Part shown: positions 35,169 through 47,104 of the stretch, piece after piece
Position numbering within the stretch: the stretch's first letter is position 1
Layout: every line of letters begins with the position of its first letter
NCBI GenBank assembly: GCA_020698575.1
Contig: CM036247.1
Span: forward strand, 8,577,756 to 8,641,755
Source: Bostrychus sinensis
Lineage: Eukaryota > Chordata > Actinopteri > Gobiiformes > Eleotridae
Length of the DNA: 64,000 nt
Reading direction: 5' to 3'
Notes under the pieces: generated by a model
Databases searched by the model: none
Told to the model about the DNA's origin: nothing
Seen by the model: only the letters and a program-made list of their open reading frames with translations
Position numbers and translations under genes: made by a program

Positions 35169-35471
35169 ATCCAAGGAAACAGTTGCTTAAGACTCATTTT
35201 TATTCTCTGGCTTTTAACTCGATGTGAATTGTGTGGTCCTCTGTTGTCTTTTATTGTGTTTTATTGTTTTGTTTTTATTATTTATTCTTGGCATTTATTT
35301 ATTGTTATTTTATTGTATTACTTTTATTTGGTTTTACTGGTTCTTATTATTTAATGGGGACTGGTGGAGCTGAATGGAGTAATTTATTGTTATTTAGTGT
35401 TCTATGTGCAGCACTTTGGAAACTGTTTTGTTTGTAAAATGTGCTATACAAATAAAGTGGATTGGATTGGA
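35169..35471 (+). mobile_element. L2-type LINE 3' tail with (GGATT)n
   Basis: The sequence 'cttaagactcatttttattc' through 'gcagcactttggaaactg' and 'tgtgctatacaaataaa' ends in ggattggattggat at about 35457-35471. It is the same family as the LINE fragment inside the kinase units, here with the tail intact. Only 3' noncoding sequence is present. Confidence 0.75.
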
Positions 35472-35540
35472 TCGGACCGCGTCAAAATAAGGGAGTTTAC
35501 GGATCCTGTTCCGGCAAGATCCGGCTTAAATTAAGCCCTG
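35472..35540 (+). mobile_element. Right end of hAT-type element A
   Basis: The 'ctgttccggcaagatccggc' motif and terminal 'aaattaagccctg' match the right end of the complete 241-bp relative at 39488-39728. The following 8 bp, gctttaca, match 7/8 the bases to the left of 16292 and 24657 (gcttaaca). Confidence 0.75.
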
Positions 35541-35965
35541 GCTTTACATAGGTCTAAACTGTGTGAAATTATGTGATTCATTAAGTTTAGTTCTAGTTTA
35601 GTCCTTCTTATTTTTAGTCATTTTAATTTTATAAATTGTTGAAACTGTATAGTGTGTGAAAATAACAAATATTAATTGATAAAAGTGAATGTGATAAAAG
35701 TACATTTTAATTAAATACTGACCAGCGTAAAATTAGTCAAATTGATAAAAATGTGTGTGATTTGAATATATATAAGTAATAAAACTTCATGTGAATTACT
35801 AAAATGCAAGCTAGTTTTTTATCAAGTCGCAGCGATTTATATCAATTTGCATTGTCACAGAATTTTTGTTACTTCTGGTTAGCATCCAGGCAGTGTAGTG
35901 ACGACTTCCACTCACAGCTTGTGGAAGCGGAAATGTGTTTAGGGCCTCAGGCTAAATCCGGCTCT
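35541..35965. other. No gene seen
   Basis: AT-rich DNA. The 63-residue frame at 35804-35995 has no recognisable content. Confidence 0.5.
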
Positions 35966-36232
35966 GGAGTGCAGCTCTGTTACGTCTTTTCTTAAACTTT
36001 TTGTGTGGTGCCATTTTACAACAAAATGAAAAGCAGTTGTGAGGAATCAGTGTAAACAGCTGTACACTGTTTTTTGCATAAATGAATGAGAGCTGACTGA
36101 ATGTAGCTGACTTGTTGATTGGTCAGCTTCCTGGAGTGGGCGGAGCTCCAGAGACTACAGGATTACTCAAACAGACGTGAATTAAACAAATCAGAACTCC
36201 TGGTATGTTTTTGATGACAGAACATTATAATT
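35966..36232 (+). repeat. TTAAAGG-family repeat, copy 1, 5' part
   Basis: It contains the family landmarks 'gtgccattttacaacaaaat', 'aatgaatgagagc', 'ttgttgattggtcag', 'ctggagtgggcgg' and 'ggtatgtttttgatga'. It is split by the Rex3 insertion and continues at 38476-38523. Confidence 0.75.
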
Positions 36233-38463
36233 CCATCCATCCATCTTCTTCCGCTTTATCCGGGGCCGGGATCGCGGAGGCAGCAGTCTAAGCAGAGATG
36301 CCCAGACTTCCCTCTCCACAGACACTTCCTCCAGCTCTACCGGGGGCACCCCAAGGCGTTCCCAGGCCGAGAGACATAGTCCCTCCAGCGTGTCCTAGGT
36401 CTTCCCCGGGGCCTCCTCCCAGTGGGACATGCCCGGAACACCTCCCCAGGAAGACGTCCAGGAAGGCATCCGAAAGAGATGCCCGAGCCACCTCAGCTGA
36501 CTCCTCACGATGTGGAGGAGCAGCGGCTCTACTCCGAGCTCCTCCCGTGTGACTGAGCTCCTCACCTTATCTCTAAGGGAGCGCCCAGCCACCCTGCGGA
36601 GGAAACTCATTTCGGCTGCTTGTATCCGGGATCTTGTCCTTTCGGTCATGACCCAAAGCTCATGACCATAGGTGAGAGTAGGAACGTAGATCGACCGGTA
36701 AATCGAGAGCTTCGCCTTTCGGCTCAGCTCCTTCTTCACCACAACAGACCGATACAACGACCGCATTACTGCAGACGCTGCACCGATCCGTCTGTCGATC
36801 TCACGTTCCATCCTTCCCTCACTCGTGAACAAGACCCCAAGATACTTGAACTCCTCCACTTGAGGCAGGAGCTCCCCCCCAACCTGGAGAGGGCAAACCA
36901 CCCTTTTCCGGTCGAGAACCATGGCCTCGGACTTGGAGGTGCTGATTCTCATCCCAGCCGCTTCACACTCGGCTGCAAACCGCCCCAGCACATGCTGAAG
37001 GTCTTGGCTTGATGAAGCCAACAGGACAACATCATCCGCAAAAAGCAGAGATGAAATCCTGTGGTTCCTAAACCAGACTCCCTCCGGCCCCTGGCTGCGC
37101 CTAGAAATTCTGTCCATAAAAGTTATGAACAGAACCGGTGACAAAGGGCAGCCCTGCCGGAGTCCAACATGCACTGGGAACAGATCTGACTTACAACCGG
37201 CAATGCGAACCAAACTCCTGCTCTGTTCGTACAGGGACCGGACAGCCCTTAGCAGAGGGCCTCGGACCCCATACTCCCAGAGCACCCCCCACAGGATACC
37301 ACGAGGGACACGGTCGAACGCCTTCTCCAAATCCACAAAACACGTGGACAGGTTGGGTGAACTCCCACGAACCCTCAAGCACCCTATGGAGGGTATAGAG
37401 CTGGTCCACTGTTCCACGACCGGGGCGAAAACCGCATTGTTCCTCCTGAATCCGAGGTTCGACTATCGGCCGAATTCTCCTCTCCAGTACCCTGGAATAG
37501 ACTTTCCCGGGGAGGCTGAGAAGTGTGATCCCCCTATAGTTGGAACACACCCTCCGGTCCCCCTTCTTAAAAAGAGGAACCACCACCCCGGTCTGCCAGT
37601 CCAGAGGTACTGTCCCCGACCGCCACGCGATGTTGCAGAGACGTGTCAGCCACGACAGCCCCACAACATCCAGAGACTTAAGGTACTCAGGGCGGATCTC
37701 ATCCACCCCCGGTGCCTTGCCACCGAGGAGCTTTTTAACCACCTCGGTGACTTCAGCTTGGGTGATGAACGAGTCCACCTCTGAGTCCCCAGCCTCTGCT
37801 TCCTCAACGGAAGACATGTCGGTGGGATTGAGGAGATCCTCGAAGTATTCCTTCCACCGCCCGACAACATTCCCAGTCAAGGTCAGCAGCCCCCCACCTC
37901 CACTGTAAACAGTGTTAGCGAAGCACTGCTTCCCCCTCCTGAGGCGCCGGACAGCTTGCCAGAATTTCTTCGAGGCCGACCGATAGTCCTCCTCCATGGC
38001 CTCCTCGAACTCCTCCCAGACCTGAGTTTTTGCCTCCACAACTGCCCGGGCAGCAGCACGCTTGGCCTGCCAGTACCTGTCGGCTGCCTCAGGAGTCCCA
38101 TGAGCCAGCCAAGCTCGGTAGGACTCCTTCTTCAGCCTGACAGGCATCCCTTACTTCCGGTGTCCACCACCGGGTTCATGGGGTTGCCGCCACGACAGGC
38201 ACCAGAGACCTTACGGCCACAGCTCCGAACAGCCGCACCGACAATAGAGGTAGAGAACATGGCCCACTCGGACTCAATGTCTCCAGCCTCCCCCGGGATC
38301 TGGTTGAAGCTCTCCCGGAGGTGGGAGTTGAAGACCCCTCTGACAGGAGGTTCAGCCAGACGTTCCCAACAGACCCTCACAATGCGTTTGGGCCTGCCGA
38401 GTCTGTCTGGCCTCCTCCTCCGCCAGCGGATCCAACTCACCACCAGGTGGTGATCAGTTGACA
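36233..38463 (-). mobile_element. Rex3/RTE-clade LINE, 5'-truncated, frameshifted
   Basis: On the minus strand the copy starts inside the endonuclease (STDHHLVVSWIRW at 38464), shifts frame near 38140, runs through an RT part (residues such as KGDRRVCSNYRGITLL and EEQCGFRPGRGTVDQL, frame 38147-37191), shifts again near 37340, and continues with FVDLEKAFDRVPR, GLRQGCPLSPVLF, SSLLFADDVVLLAS and EEFKYLGVLFTSEGRMEREI (37417-36395). The 3' end is a (GGAT)n tail at 36233-36244. A perfect 12-bp target duplication, aacattataatt, flanks it (36221-36232 and 38464-38475). It is a fish Rex3-type RTE LINE, inactive through truncation and frameshifts but fairly young. Confidence 0.9.
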
Positions 38464-38475
38464 AACATTATAATT

Positions 38476-38523
38476 ATGATAGAAATCTCAAAAAAGTCAA
38501 TTTTGCCTAATATAGTCTCTTTA
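38476..38523 (+). repeat. TTAAAGG-family repeat, copy 1, 3' part
   Basis: Continues 35966-36232 across the Rex3 insertion: 'gatagaaatctcaaaaaagt' and 'cctaatatagtctctttaa'. Confidence 0.7.
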
Positions 38524-39487
38524 ATTTTTATGCATTGGACATTTACCTATATAATGTAGCTAATTCATTTGTATAAACAGTATTTGAGAGTTGTGTTTGT
38601 CAGCTGAAGGCAATCAACTCAAACCCAAAATGTTAACATCTCTGTTGCTACAAGCTAAAAGGTCATGGGAGTACAGTGTTATTTTCCAGGTTTTTTTCTG
38701 CTGCCCTGCCACTGCTGTTGGCCATATTTGAAGGGGAGTAATAATACCAACTTACTACATATATCAATAATAGCCATTTACTGTTATGTTTTCTTTAACA
38801 AATAGAACAGGCAAAATTAAAGTAGTACTAATTAAAGTTCTGAAAGTATTGGTTAAAACATTTTGTCAATGCCAAATCTTAGTTGTTATAGGTAAAGAAT
38901 TTGGCTTAGTAAAATTGTGCATATCTGAAAAACATTATAAAAGTGAGCCAATTAGGGAAAGTGGAGGAAATAGTGTACGAGGAGTTGTTGTTGTTGCTGT
39001 GGTTTGTTAGTTTCTGTATAAAATGTCAGATTCTGACATTCAAAGGTCACAGGAGCATGTCAGCACTTCTGATTCGGGCTGAACTGAACTGTCTCCGGAT
39101 GATACTGAGAAACTGTCAGTCAAACAGTCTCTAATAGCTCGGTCTCATCTGAAGTTTGTTCAGCAATTTATCTACAAACTGCAAACATTTTATACTAATG
39201 CTATTCTTGCACCGCTATGCCAGATTTAATTGCTTATTGTATTATTATGACTCTTATGATTTTGTTATTAGCACAAGACATGTTGGTGTATCAGCTTACG
39301 TAGAGCACCTGTCATGTAAACTTTCATTTTGGGGTTGCTGCCTCATAGCATGCAGACAATTGGCATAGGTTTGACACCAGAGCCCCTTCCTGTCTCAACT
39401 CTCTTCGTCATATTTACAAGGAAATAGCCATCATGCAATAAAGACTATCTACCTTTGGAATGCCTTAGTTTCTTGCTTCCACCTTAG
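38524..39487. other. No gene seen
   Basis: The open frames (38786-39010, 39156-39368) are short and without recognisable domains. Confidence 0.5.
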
Positions 39488-39728
39488 CAGGGCTTAATTT
39501 GTAAATCAAACTGATGCAAGCAACAAAAATTGCGCTTTGACACCAGGTCCACAAGGCCAACACTGTTCCCGGAACATACACACAACACAATGCTTAGGCG
39601 CACACACATGCCAAAATACCAAGCAACTGCTCATTTATACTCAATTTTAAATTATATTTTAAAATATTATTTTTTGGGCTAGGAAAATTGTTCCTGTTCC
39701 GGCAAGATCCGGCTCAAATTAAGCCCTG
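39488..39728. mobile_element. Complete 241-bp nonautonomous hAT-A element
   Basis: Inverted ends cagggcttaatttg ... caaattaagccctg, and a perfect 8-bp target duplication, caccttag, at 39480-39487 and 39729-39736. Its left part matches 16292-16500 and its right part matches 35505-35540, so it is an internally deleted derivative of the longer element A. Confidence 0.9.
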
Positions 39729-39840
39729 CACCTTAGTAACCTTAGTCGTTCCACATTTTGATATTTTTGTTGGCTGCTGCTGATTTGTGCAATGACAATA
39801 TATTTAAAAGGCCATGCTGTCCCACAGTTATTTCCTTTGT

Positions 39841-40267
39841 CAAAGGTCCAATATTATGCTTTTTTTCAGGAATTTTGAAATAGTTGTGGACACCTTTTGC
39901 ATTAGTATTTCATGTTGTATAGCTTAAAATAATGACTGATTAAAATAATTACTTTCAATTTGCAGAGAATGCATATATTAGGTGCCTATTGCCTGCTGGC
40001 AATGGTGATTAATGAACAGAGCATAAAATGACTAATTAGCATGGCTATTGGCAACATGATGCTAACAGAGAGATAAATGAGCTGAGTGCTTTGTAGTGAT
40101 GGCAGTTTAAGCATTGAAAATATCAGAATGAGTCTGGTGACAATGTATGGGTCTCAAACATGCATAAATGAAACCAAATACAACTCCAGGTATATTTCTG
40201 AAGTGCAAACAACATTATAACATGGTTAAAAGCTCAAAGTTGATTTTGCAGAATAGGGGACTTTTAA
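39841..40267 (+). repeat. TTAAAGG-family repeat, copy 2
   Basis: Starts 'caaaggtccaatattatgc' and ends 'cagaataggggacttttaa'. It contains 'acattagtatttcatg'-type and 'aacattataacatggttaaa' motifs. Confidence 0.75.
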
Positions 40268-40510
40268 ACATTGTGCAAATGCTTTGACAATATTTTTCTG
40301 CCTTTGTTATTTTTGTATTTGTATTCTCAGTGTAAACAGACAGTCCTGAATTCGCCACTTTCTTTGTTAGCAACAGCCATTCATTCCTTGATGACAAGTG
40401 GTGTAGGCCAAATAATGGGAGCTTGAAAGTAAAATCTAAATGAAATAGGGCTTGTTTGTTGTAACTGAATCACAACATTCAGTACTATTAGTGGATTAAA
40501 CATGTAATGT

Positions 40511-40850
40511 AGCATAAACCAGGGGTTTCTCATTGAGGGCCACACACTGAAAATGATATACTGGAGGAGATGACAGATTTTGCTTCCTCATAATAATAGC
40601 AAGTCCCATTCAGCCACCCTCTTTCTTTCAGGTGTCTCCACACTGAATCTTTTGAGTACTTAGGCATTTTACTTTGTCAGGTTTTACTCTAGATGCACTT
40701 CCTCTGATTTGTTTATCCATTTATTTTGGCACCACCAACCACTAATTTACAGTTTTTCTTCCTCAGTGCCACTTAGATGGAAGTCCAAGGTCAAAAAAAT
40801 GGTCTGCCGGCCACATTTGGCCCCTAGGCCATAGTTTGGACACCCCAGAA
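40511..40850. repeat. Candidate nonautonomous hAT element
   Basis: Begins 'accaggggtttctcattgag' with 'ggccacacac', and ends 'ccacatttggcccctaggcc' with 'atagtttggacacccca'. The ends are roughly inverted (CAGGGGT / ACCCC), but no matching 8-bp flanks are seen. Confidence 0.4.
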
Positions 40851-41600
40851 CCTTACAAACCTATTTCTTCTATTCTTGTGTTTAATATTTGAACTCATTT
40901 GTCAGTTTTTTTCCACCTTCAAGCAGCTGACAGGTAGGAGACGGTGATATTTACATATTAATACGTGAGGAATTGTTTTTCTGCTAAAGACTTTCACCGC
41001 TTTAATCACAAACTGTCAACATCTGACATTTGTTCGAAATAAAAGTTTTACACAATGCATTAGAATAATAAAAGCAGCGGTCAGAAACAGAAAACAGTAC
41101 TTCATGAGTTCTGCTTCTAACAGCTGAAAAATTGTTATTTTTTAGCTCAAGGACAATGATAGAATTGGACTTGTTTAATAGTGAAATGTTCTAGGTATGG
41201 TTATTTTGAAATGTATTACTTTTTGCTTATGTTTGACCTGTTGGAAGTTGTGGGAGGCTGAAGTACATCTGGACTGCTTTGGGCCTGAGGCGGGGTTCAT
41301 GTCAGGTACTGGGCAATTCTGATATTTCTGCATCTTGTACTCGACAAATCAATAGCTGATGACTGCCGTTTTTTAGATTACAGCAACTCAGTATTGTTTA
41401 CACAGTATATTATTTATGTAAGTCCAGACCAGTAATATTGATTGGATTATCTTCATCAAAAAAAAAAAAAAAAGACTCACAGATCTGAGTTGGGTTGTAA
41501 AGTCCAACTTAGTCAGAAATAATCACAACCAAGTATGGGCACTTTTTTTTAGTTACATTTGATTTAAATGACCTCTGATCGAACAAATCAACCTTTGAGA
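40851..41600. other. No gene seen; poly-A run near 41460
   Basis: AT-rich sequence with an A-run at 41459-41474. No supported feature. Confidence 0.5.
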
Positions 41601-41639
41601 AATCTCAGCTGCTTTGAACTGTCATTTGATATTTTTGTG

Positions 41640-42012
41640 TGTGTTCTTTTTCCCTTTTCAGAAGTCTCTACAGTAAATCATCTGTCTCCATCTAACCCTA
41701 ACCTCTGCATCCTCTTCTCTCACATTGACTTCATGTTCTCTTTCATTACATCTCCTCCTTTGGTCTTCCTCTAGGCCTCTGTACAAGTCCAAACCATCTC
41801 AGTCTTCATCTCCAAATCATCTAACATGAGCTGTCCCTCTGATGTCCTCATTCATTCATCATCAATACTCCCAAAGAGAACCTCAACCTCTGCTCTCAGT
41901 TCTGTCTCCTGCCTTTTCCTCAGTGCCACTGTCTCTAAACCATACAACATTGCTGCTCTTACCACAGTCTTGTACACCTTTCCTTCCATTCTTGCCTTTG
42001 CTTCTACCATAA
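41640..42012 (-). mobile_element. Decayed LINE reverse-transcriptase C-terminal remnant
   Basis: On the minus strand the sequence reads ARMEGKVYKTVVRAAMLYGL followed by ETVALRKRQETEL, then breaks down with stops, ending near QLMLDDLEMKTEMVW. This order is familiar from the region after the RT domain of RTE-like LINEs in fish. The plus-strand frames at 41568-42023 are its antisense shadows. Confidence 0.6.
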
Positions 42013-42013
42013 C

Positions 42014-42436
42014 CAGGGCTTGACATTAACTTTTGTGCTCAATGGCCACTGTGGCAAGTCCTTTTCAGAAGTTACTAGCCAATTAGTTTTTTCACTAGCC
42101 AGAACTGAATTAATTCAAATGTTTTTGTTACCTATTGTATGACACACAAAAGACTTAAAGAAATGTAGAACTTTGTTTTATGTATGGACAGGAAATAAAA
42201 TATTAGGAAAATAATTTTACCAAGGCAGAATAAATAGTATATTTTTACATGTAGTCTATCCAAATACATGTTTTTCTTTTTTTTTTTTTTTTTCTGATCA
42301 TGATGAATTACTGCATCCTAAATTAGACCTCTAAAGTTAACCGGCCAAAGTGGTTAGTGAGACTAAATAGGTTACTACCTAAAAGGAAAATCTACCAGCA
42401 TTTGGCAAGTTGGTTAGTGTTAATATAAAGCCTTGA
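42014..42436. mobile_element. Candidate nonautonomous hAT-like element
   Basis: Ends cagggcttgacattaac ... gttaatataaagccttg are inverted with about 14/17 matches, and internal 'ttactagccaattagtttt' / 'ggttagtgagac' motifs are partly complementary. The flanking 8-mers (accataac, aaaatacc) match poorly. A poly-T run lies at 42276-42294. Confidence 0.5.
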
Positions 42437-43370
42437 AAATACCCCATTTACCAACAAACTGACCTCTTCTTGTACAGTGCAATGCCTTACAAATGTCTGA
42501 ACCAGTATCTGATTCACTGAAGTACATTAGAGTGGGAAGAAAGCCCCCAGTACAATGTTTATATAGGCACAGACCACACAGTGATAACATGGTTGAGATA
42601 AACACAGTTACTGTCTGTTGTTGTCCAGACGCCTTTATCTCATATATGCACACCTCACTGTGGAGCCATTTAAACTCCTACTGTTATCACACTCGTATGA
42701 ATCATTAGCCCCAAATTGATAACAGCAATCTATTTTAGCAGTTGTTCAACTTAATGCATGAACTTTGATAACACTGTATTCCGTTATAAGAGATAATGTG
42801 CGGAAAAGAAAATATTGGTGTACGCATTTTCAGTTCAGTATTGGGAAAGATGAAAGACTGCTTCCAATGTACAGAGACTAAGACTAACATTTATACATAA
42901 TAATTACATTAAATACAATACATACATTAAATAATTTACTAGAAAGGTTACAATCCCCATAATGATGATGATGATGATAATGAACTGAACAATAATTAAT
43001 TTGTGGCCAAACATTGGGCCAACCCGAGGGCCAGCAAATCAAACCTTGCTTGGAGTACATACTGTTGTTGTGTCCTTAGGCAAGACATTTCATCTACATT
43101 CCCTATGTGGCTGGTTGAGACAGGAGAGGCATCTGGCATAAAAAGATTTGCTAAATTACAGTGTGACTTATTCACTGTGGCAGCCCCAAATAGAGAAAAA
43201 AGGAAACAGCAAAAAGATTGAAAATAATAATGATAATGATAATAATAATAATAATTGAACAATAATGAGTCTTTATTAAAAATGTTTATCTTTTTTGTCC
43301 AAGATCAAAACAAGATTGCTTTATCTGGCTTCCTTTTTAATGCAGTGTCACTTGACAGCCTGAAGATTAT
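42437..43370. other. No gene seen; small microsatellites
   Basis: (GAT)n at about 42962-42980 and (AAT)n at about 43224-43258. The open frames are short and without recognisable content. Confidence 0.5.
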
Positions 43371-43620
43371 GAGAATCCAAGAAAACCGAGACTAAGACAA
43401 GGACGAGGCTTTCAGGGTTCGAGACTGAATCGGGACCGAGATCAAGGCAAACCGAGACCAGGTCAAGACCAAACCCTGGGAACAAACACTAAATTTGTAA
43501 ATAAATCTCAGAGACCGCCACATCTGAGACTGAGTAAAATTGGATTTGAGACCAAGACCAAGCTCGAGTAAAACTGCAGCCGAGACCAAGAATGGTCTCA
43601 GGCGCTACAGCACTAGACTC
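43371..43620. repeat. Degenerate 'gagacc/gaccaag' repeat tract
   Basis: Many imperfect copies of 'cgagaccaag' and 'gagactgag' style words occur in about 250 bp. It looks like an old minisatellite or the interior of a repeat. Confidence 0.5.
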
Positions 43621-44580
43621 TAGATGCTGACCTAGATGTGGAAGTACATGCTATTGTTAGAGGTGGGTTGAGTAATGTATCTTTAGCTTGTCTAAACCAA
43701 GACAAGTCTCCACCACGACTTCTATACTAGACCAGCTATTTAGAAACATTCCCTCTGTACACTTGTCTTATGGGTCTATTAAACAGTGATTGTGGCAGTG
43801 GCTGTAAAACAAGTCCAGTGATTACAAAGCAACACAAAGATTACACTGCATTTACAGTCAGCCCACTCTTTCTCTCTCTGGCCTTCATGCAGCCACTTCC
43901 ACAACAACAGACGCTAATAAAATCTGATTGGACACTTTACAGCTGTGTAAATCTCTCAAAGACGCATGGCACCGCATCGAAGGTCTGCATTTGTTTGTTG
44001 TGTTCAAAGTACTGCTACTATATATATAGATAGCGTATGCTTTATTTGCCTGATCGATATGCCATTAGGTAGCATGGCTTGGAGCATTCAGAGCCTGGTC
44101 ATTAGTCATCAACTCGAGTGTGAACAAGTGAGGACGTTACAAAATTAGAAACATGTACACGAGATGACTGACAATGCCATTTTGCATGATTGTCTGCGCA
44201 GCCTATTTATGCAAATCACCATTATCTGAATGCAACCTCAATCCATTATAGACCAATGAAGTAACCAAGGGATCATTACAGTGTGCCGCAGCCTTTCGTA
44301 TACCAACGTTTACTGCAAATTATATGAGTCAGTTTTTCTTTGGTGACCCGAAGGTGATCTCTATAAATGCAGGTACTTGTTACGTTTGATTGGAAATATT
44401 GATCGGACTGTTATTGTAATGACGGCGCATGAAGTGTGTGGCCTCGAAGAAGAGGTGGCTGTATTGTAGAAGAAGGCTTATGAGCTGTAAGCTGTAAAGG
44501 TTTCTAGGATCTAAAGAAAGGGAAAAAAGTTTTTGGTTAATTGTTCAAGAACAAAGACAAAGGCGATGTGGGGGACTTGT
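43621..44580. other. No gene seen
   Basis: No gene or clear repeat; short open frames only. Confidence 0.5.
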
Positions 44581-45026
44581 GATATTCTGCAACATCAACT
44601 TTTCTGAGCTTTCTACCATGTTATAATGTTCCCTCATCAAAAACAGACCTGGAGTTGTTTTTTGTTTAATTTACGGCTGTTTAAGTAATTCTGTAGTCTC
44701 TGGCGATGAGGTTCTCAGGCCTCATAATACTTGGGTCCACAAACCTCCGCCTCTCTGCCCACTCCAGGAAGCACTGGCCAATCCCTCTACATCCAGTCTG
44801 CTCCAATTCATTTATCTAAAAAATAAAAAATGTCTGAGGAATCAACATTTTTCATTTTGTAGTGAAGTAGTAGTGTTTCTGTTTCTTTATGGCAGTATAA
44901 AGCAATTATTGGAAACACTTACTTTTGATCACATAATGTCTTTAAAGAATGTAAAACATGCAATCCTGTTCCAAAGGTGACAAAGATTGATTGAAAGCAT
45001 ATAAAAGCATAATGTAGTCCCTTTAA
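44581..45026 (-). repeat. TTAAAGG-family repeat, copy 3
   Basis: Minus orientation: 'gatattctgcaacatcaact', 'gctttctaccatgttataat', 'ctgcccactccagga', ending 'aatgtagtccctttaa'. Confidence 0.75.
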
Positions 45027-45282
45027 GGCTTATTTGTACTTCCAAATAAATTTGTCAGTTCCAAGCATTGTTGCTGTCACAGCATTTTGACTTCCAACTG
45101 CTTTCAACGTCAATGTCTGTTTTATATTTTACCAAGATATAAGACAAAGAGCTAAGGCAACAACAAACATAGCTGCGCTGGAGGAGGTTTTTAAGCTACA
45201 TTCACTGAAAAGGCAAGGAAATTGGATGAAAATAGTGGTGTTTGTTAGGCATTTGAATATACCGTGACCTATTTGTCAGCCT

Positions 45283-45668
45283 ATACTATGCTGTTTTCCA
45301 GGCTTTTGAAATAGTTTTGGATACCTTTGCATTAGTATTTCACGTTTTATAACTTAAAATAATGTATATGTATGGAAAACGTCTTCTTTTTAGCACAGCT
45401 ATTAGCAACATGATGCTATCAGATAGATAAATGAGCTGTCTGCTTTGTAGTGACAGCAATTTAAGCTTTGAAATTATTAGAATGAGCCAGAGTACTTCTT
45501 GGTTTGTGTCTACGTAGAGTCATGAGACCAAGCGATTTCAGGTCTTAAGAGATGGCCACAGCATACAGGTTTATGTGAATGAAACAAAATAGTACTCCAG
45601 GTATGTTTTTGAGGAGGAAATAACATAACATGGTTAAAAGCTCGATTTAGCATTATAGGAGACCTTTA
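45283..45668 (+). repeat. TTAAAGG-family repeat, copy 4
   Basis: Plus orientation: 'tactatgctgttttccaggc' at the start, 'aataacataacatggttaaa' and 'cattataggagacctttaa' at the end. It has a subfamily middle similar to 39841-40267. Confidence 0.7.
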
Positions 45669-46330
45669 AGCTTATTGACTGACCCTTTTGGCTTACAGTA
45701 TTGCATTTATTAGTTGTTTTTTTAACCACTGGCCTTGGTTAAGGATTGGCTGAATTGTTGGAGGCGTATGGTGCTGAACAAAAGCACCTGGTGATAGATC
45801 CATAAAGGTTTGTTTTTCCACAAGTGTTGAGTGTGAGGCCAGCCGACTGATTAATCATTTCAGATCCATATCTTTGGGTTCAGTGAGGAGGAGTTTTCTT
45901 GTCCTCCTCAGTCGTTTGTCATTGTTTTTTTATCCTGACAGTGGCAGCGCCTCGGGCCACTGACACAGGTCCTGTTTGTGAAGAGGAGAGCAGCTGATGG
46001 TGCTGTCTCAAAGTGCTGCAGGTTGTAGGACGAAGACTGGGAATTCAAATACATGGCAAGGATTGGCTTTTATTGTTGATGTGATACCTTTACATTTTTG
46101 ACCAGCACTTCAGAGCACTTTGATTTATGTCCTATTATATTTATTATGATTTTTAGTTATGTGGCGAAGCCTGAACGCCAACTGCAAACCAATTCTATCT
46201 ACGAGTATAAAGTAACCTGAATCTGAAGGATTTACATTTTACATTTTTACATTTGTTTTGTATTCTGTATTAGTAGTGATGAGGAAAGTATTGGCCACTC
46301 TACACAAAAATAAATATGAAACACTTTTCA
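45669..46330. other. No gene seen
   Basis: No gene or clear repeat. Short open frames without recognisable content. Confidence 0.5.
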
Positions 46331-46834
46331 AAGATCCCCTATTCTGCTATATCAACTTTTTTTTTTAGCTTTTAACCATGTTATAATGTTGTTTCCACCT
46401 CAAAAATATATCTGGAGTAGTATTTTGTTTTATTCACATGTTTGAGTAATCCTGTATACTGCGGCTGTCCCTTTCTCAAGAGCTGAAAATGCTCGGACTC
46501 ACAGCTCTACATAGACACGCGGAACCAGGAAGCGTTTTTGCGCTTTTCTAAAGCCCATACACCATCACCGGACTCGTTCTGATAATTTTACATTTTATAA
46601 TTTCATGTTTCTAAAAGCCATGCTAAAAAGCCATTTTATTCTCTGTCCAGTCCCCACTGTCAGCAGGGGGCATCAGAAACCTAAACCAAGGGTTCTCTGC
46701 AAAGTAACAGCTCCCCAAAAGAGGTTTTCCACATTATTATTTTATAGTAATAAAATGTGAAATACTAATGCAAACGTGTCCAAAACAAATTTATTTGCAA
46801 AAGCCTGAAAAAATCACAATATTGGCCCTTTAGG
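46331..46834 (-). repeat. TTAAAGG-family repeat, copy 5
   Basis: Minus orientation: 'aagatcccctattctgctat', 'ttaaccatgttataatgttg', ending 'cacaatattggcccttta'. A further fragment of the family lies at about 47056-47104. Confidence 0.75.
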
Positions 46835-47104
46835 AATACTTTTGAAAGGAGTTTGCTCTTGACAGACTCAAAAATTTCAAGCATTTCTTTTATTTGTGAT
46901 AATTATGGTTTATAGTTAATTAAAACCATTCAGTATCTCATAAAATGTTTAGTTAGTAGTTTTAATAGTCCCATAATCTTTTTATTTTGTCACAATTAAA
47001 TAAATGCTTGAAATGCAGTATGTCGCTCTGCGTGTACTGACATTATACATTATTTTAAGTCATAAAATGTGAAATACTAATACAAAGGTGTCCAAAACTA
47101 TTTA

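Noticed and set aside
36620..37784. Plus-strand frames of 130 and 219 residues
   Set aside because: They are antisense shadows of the Rex3 reverse transcriptase on the minus strand.
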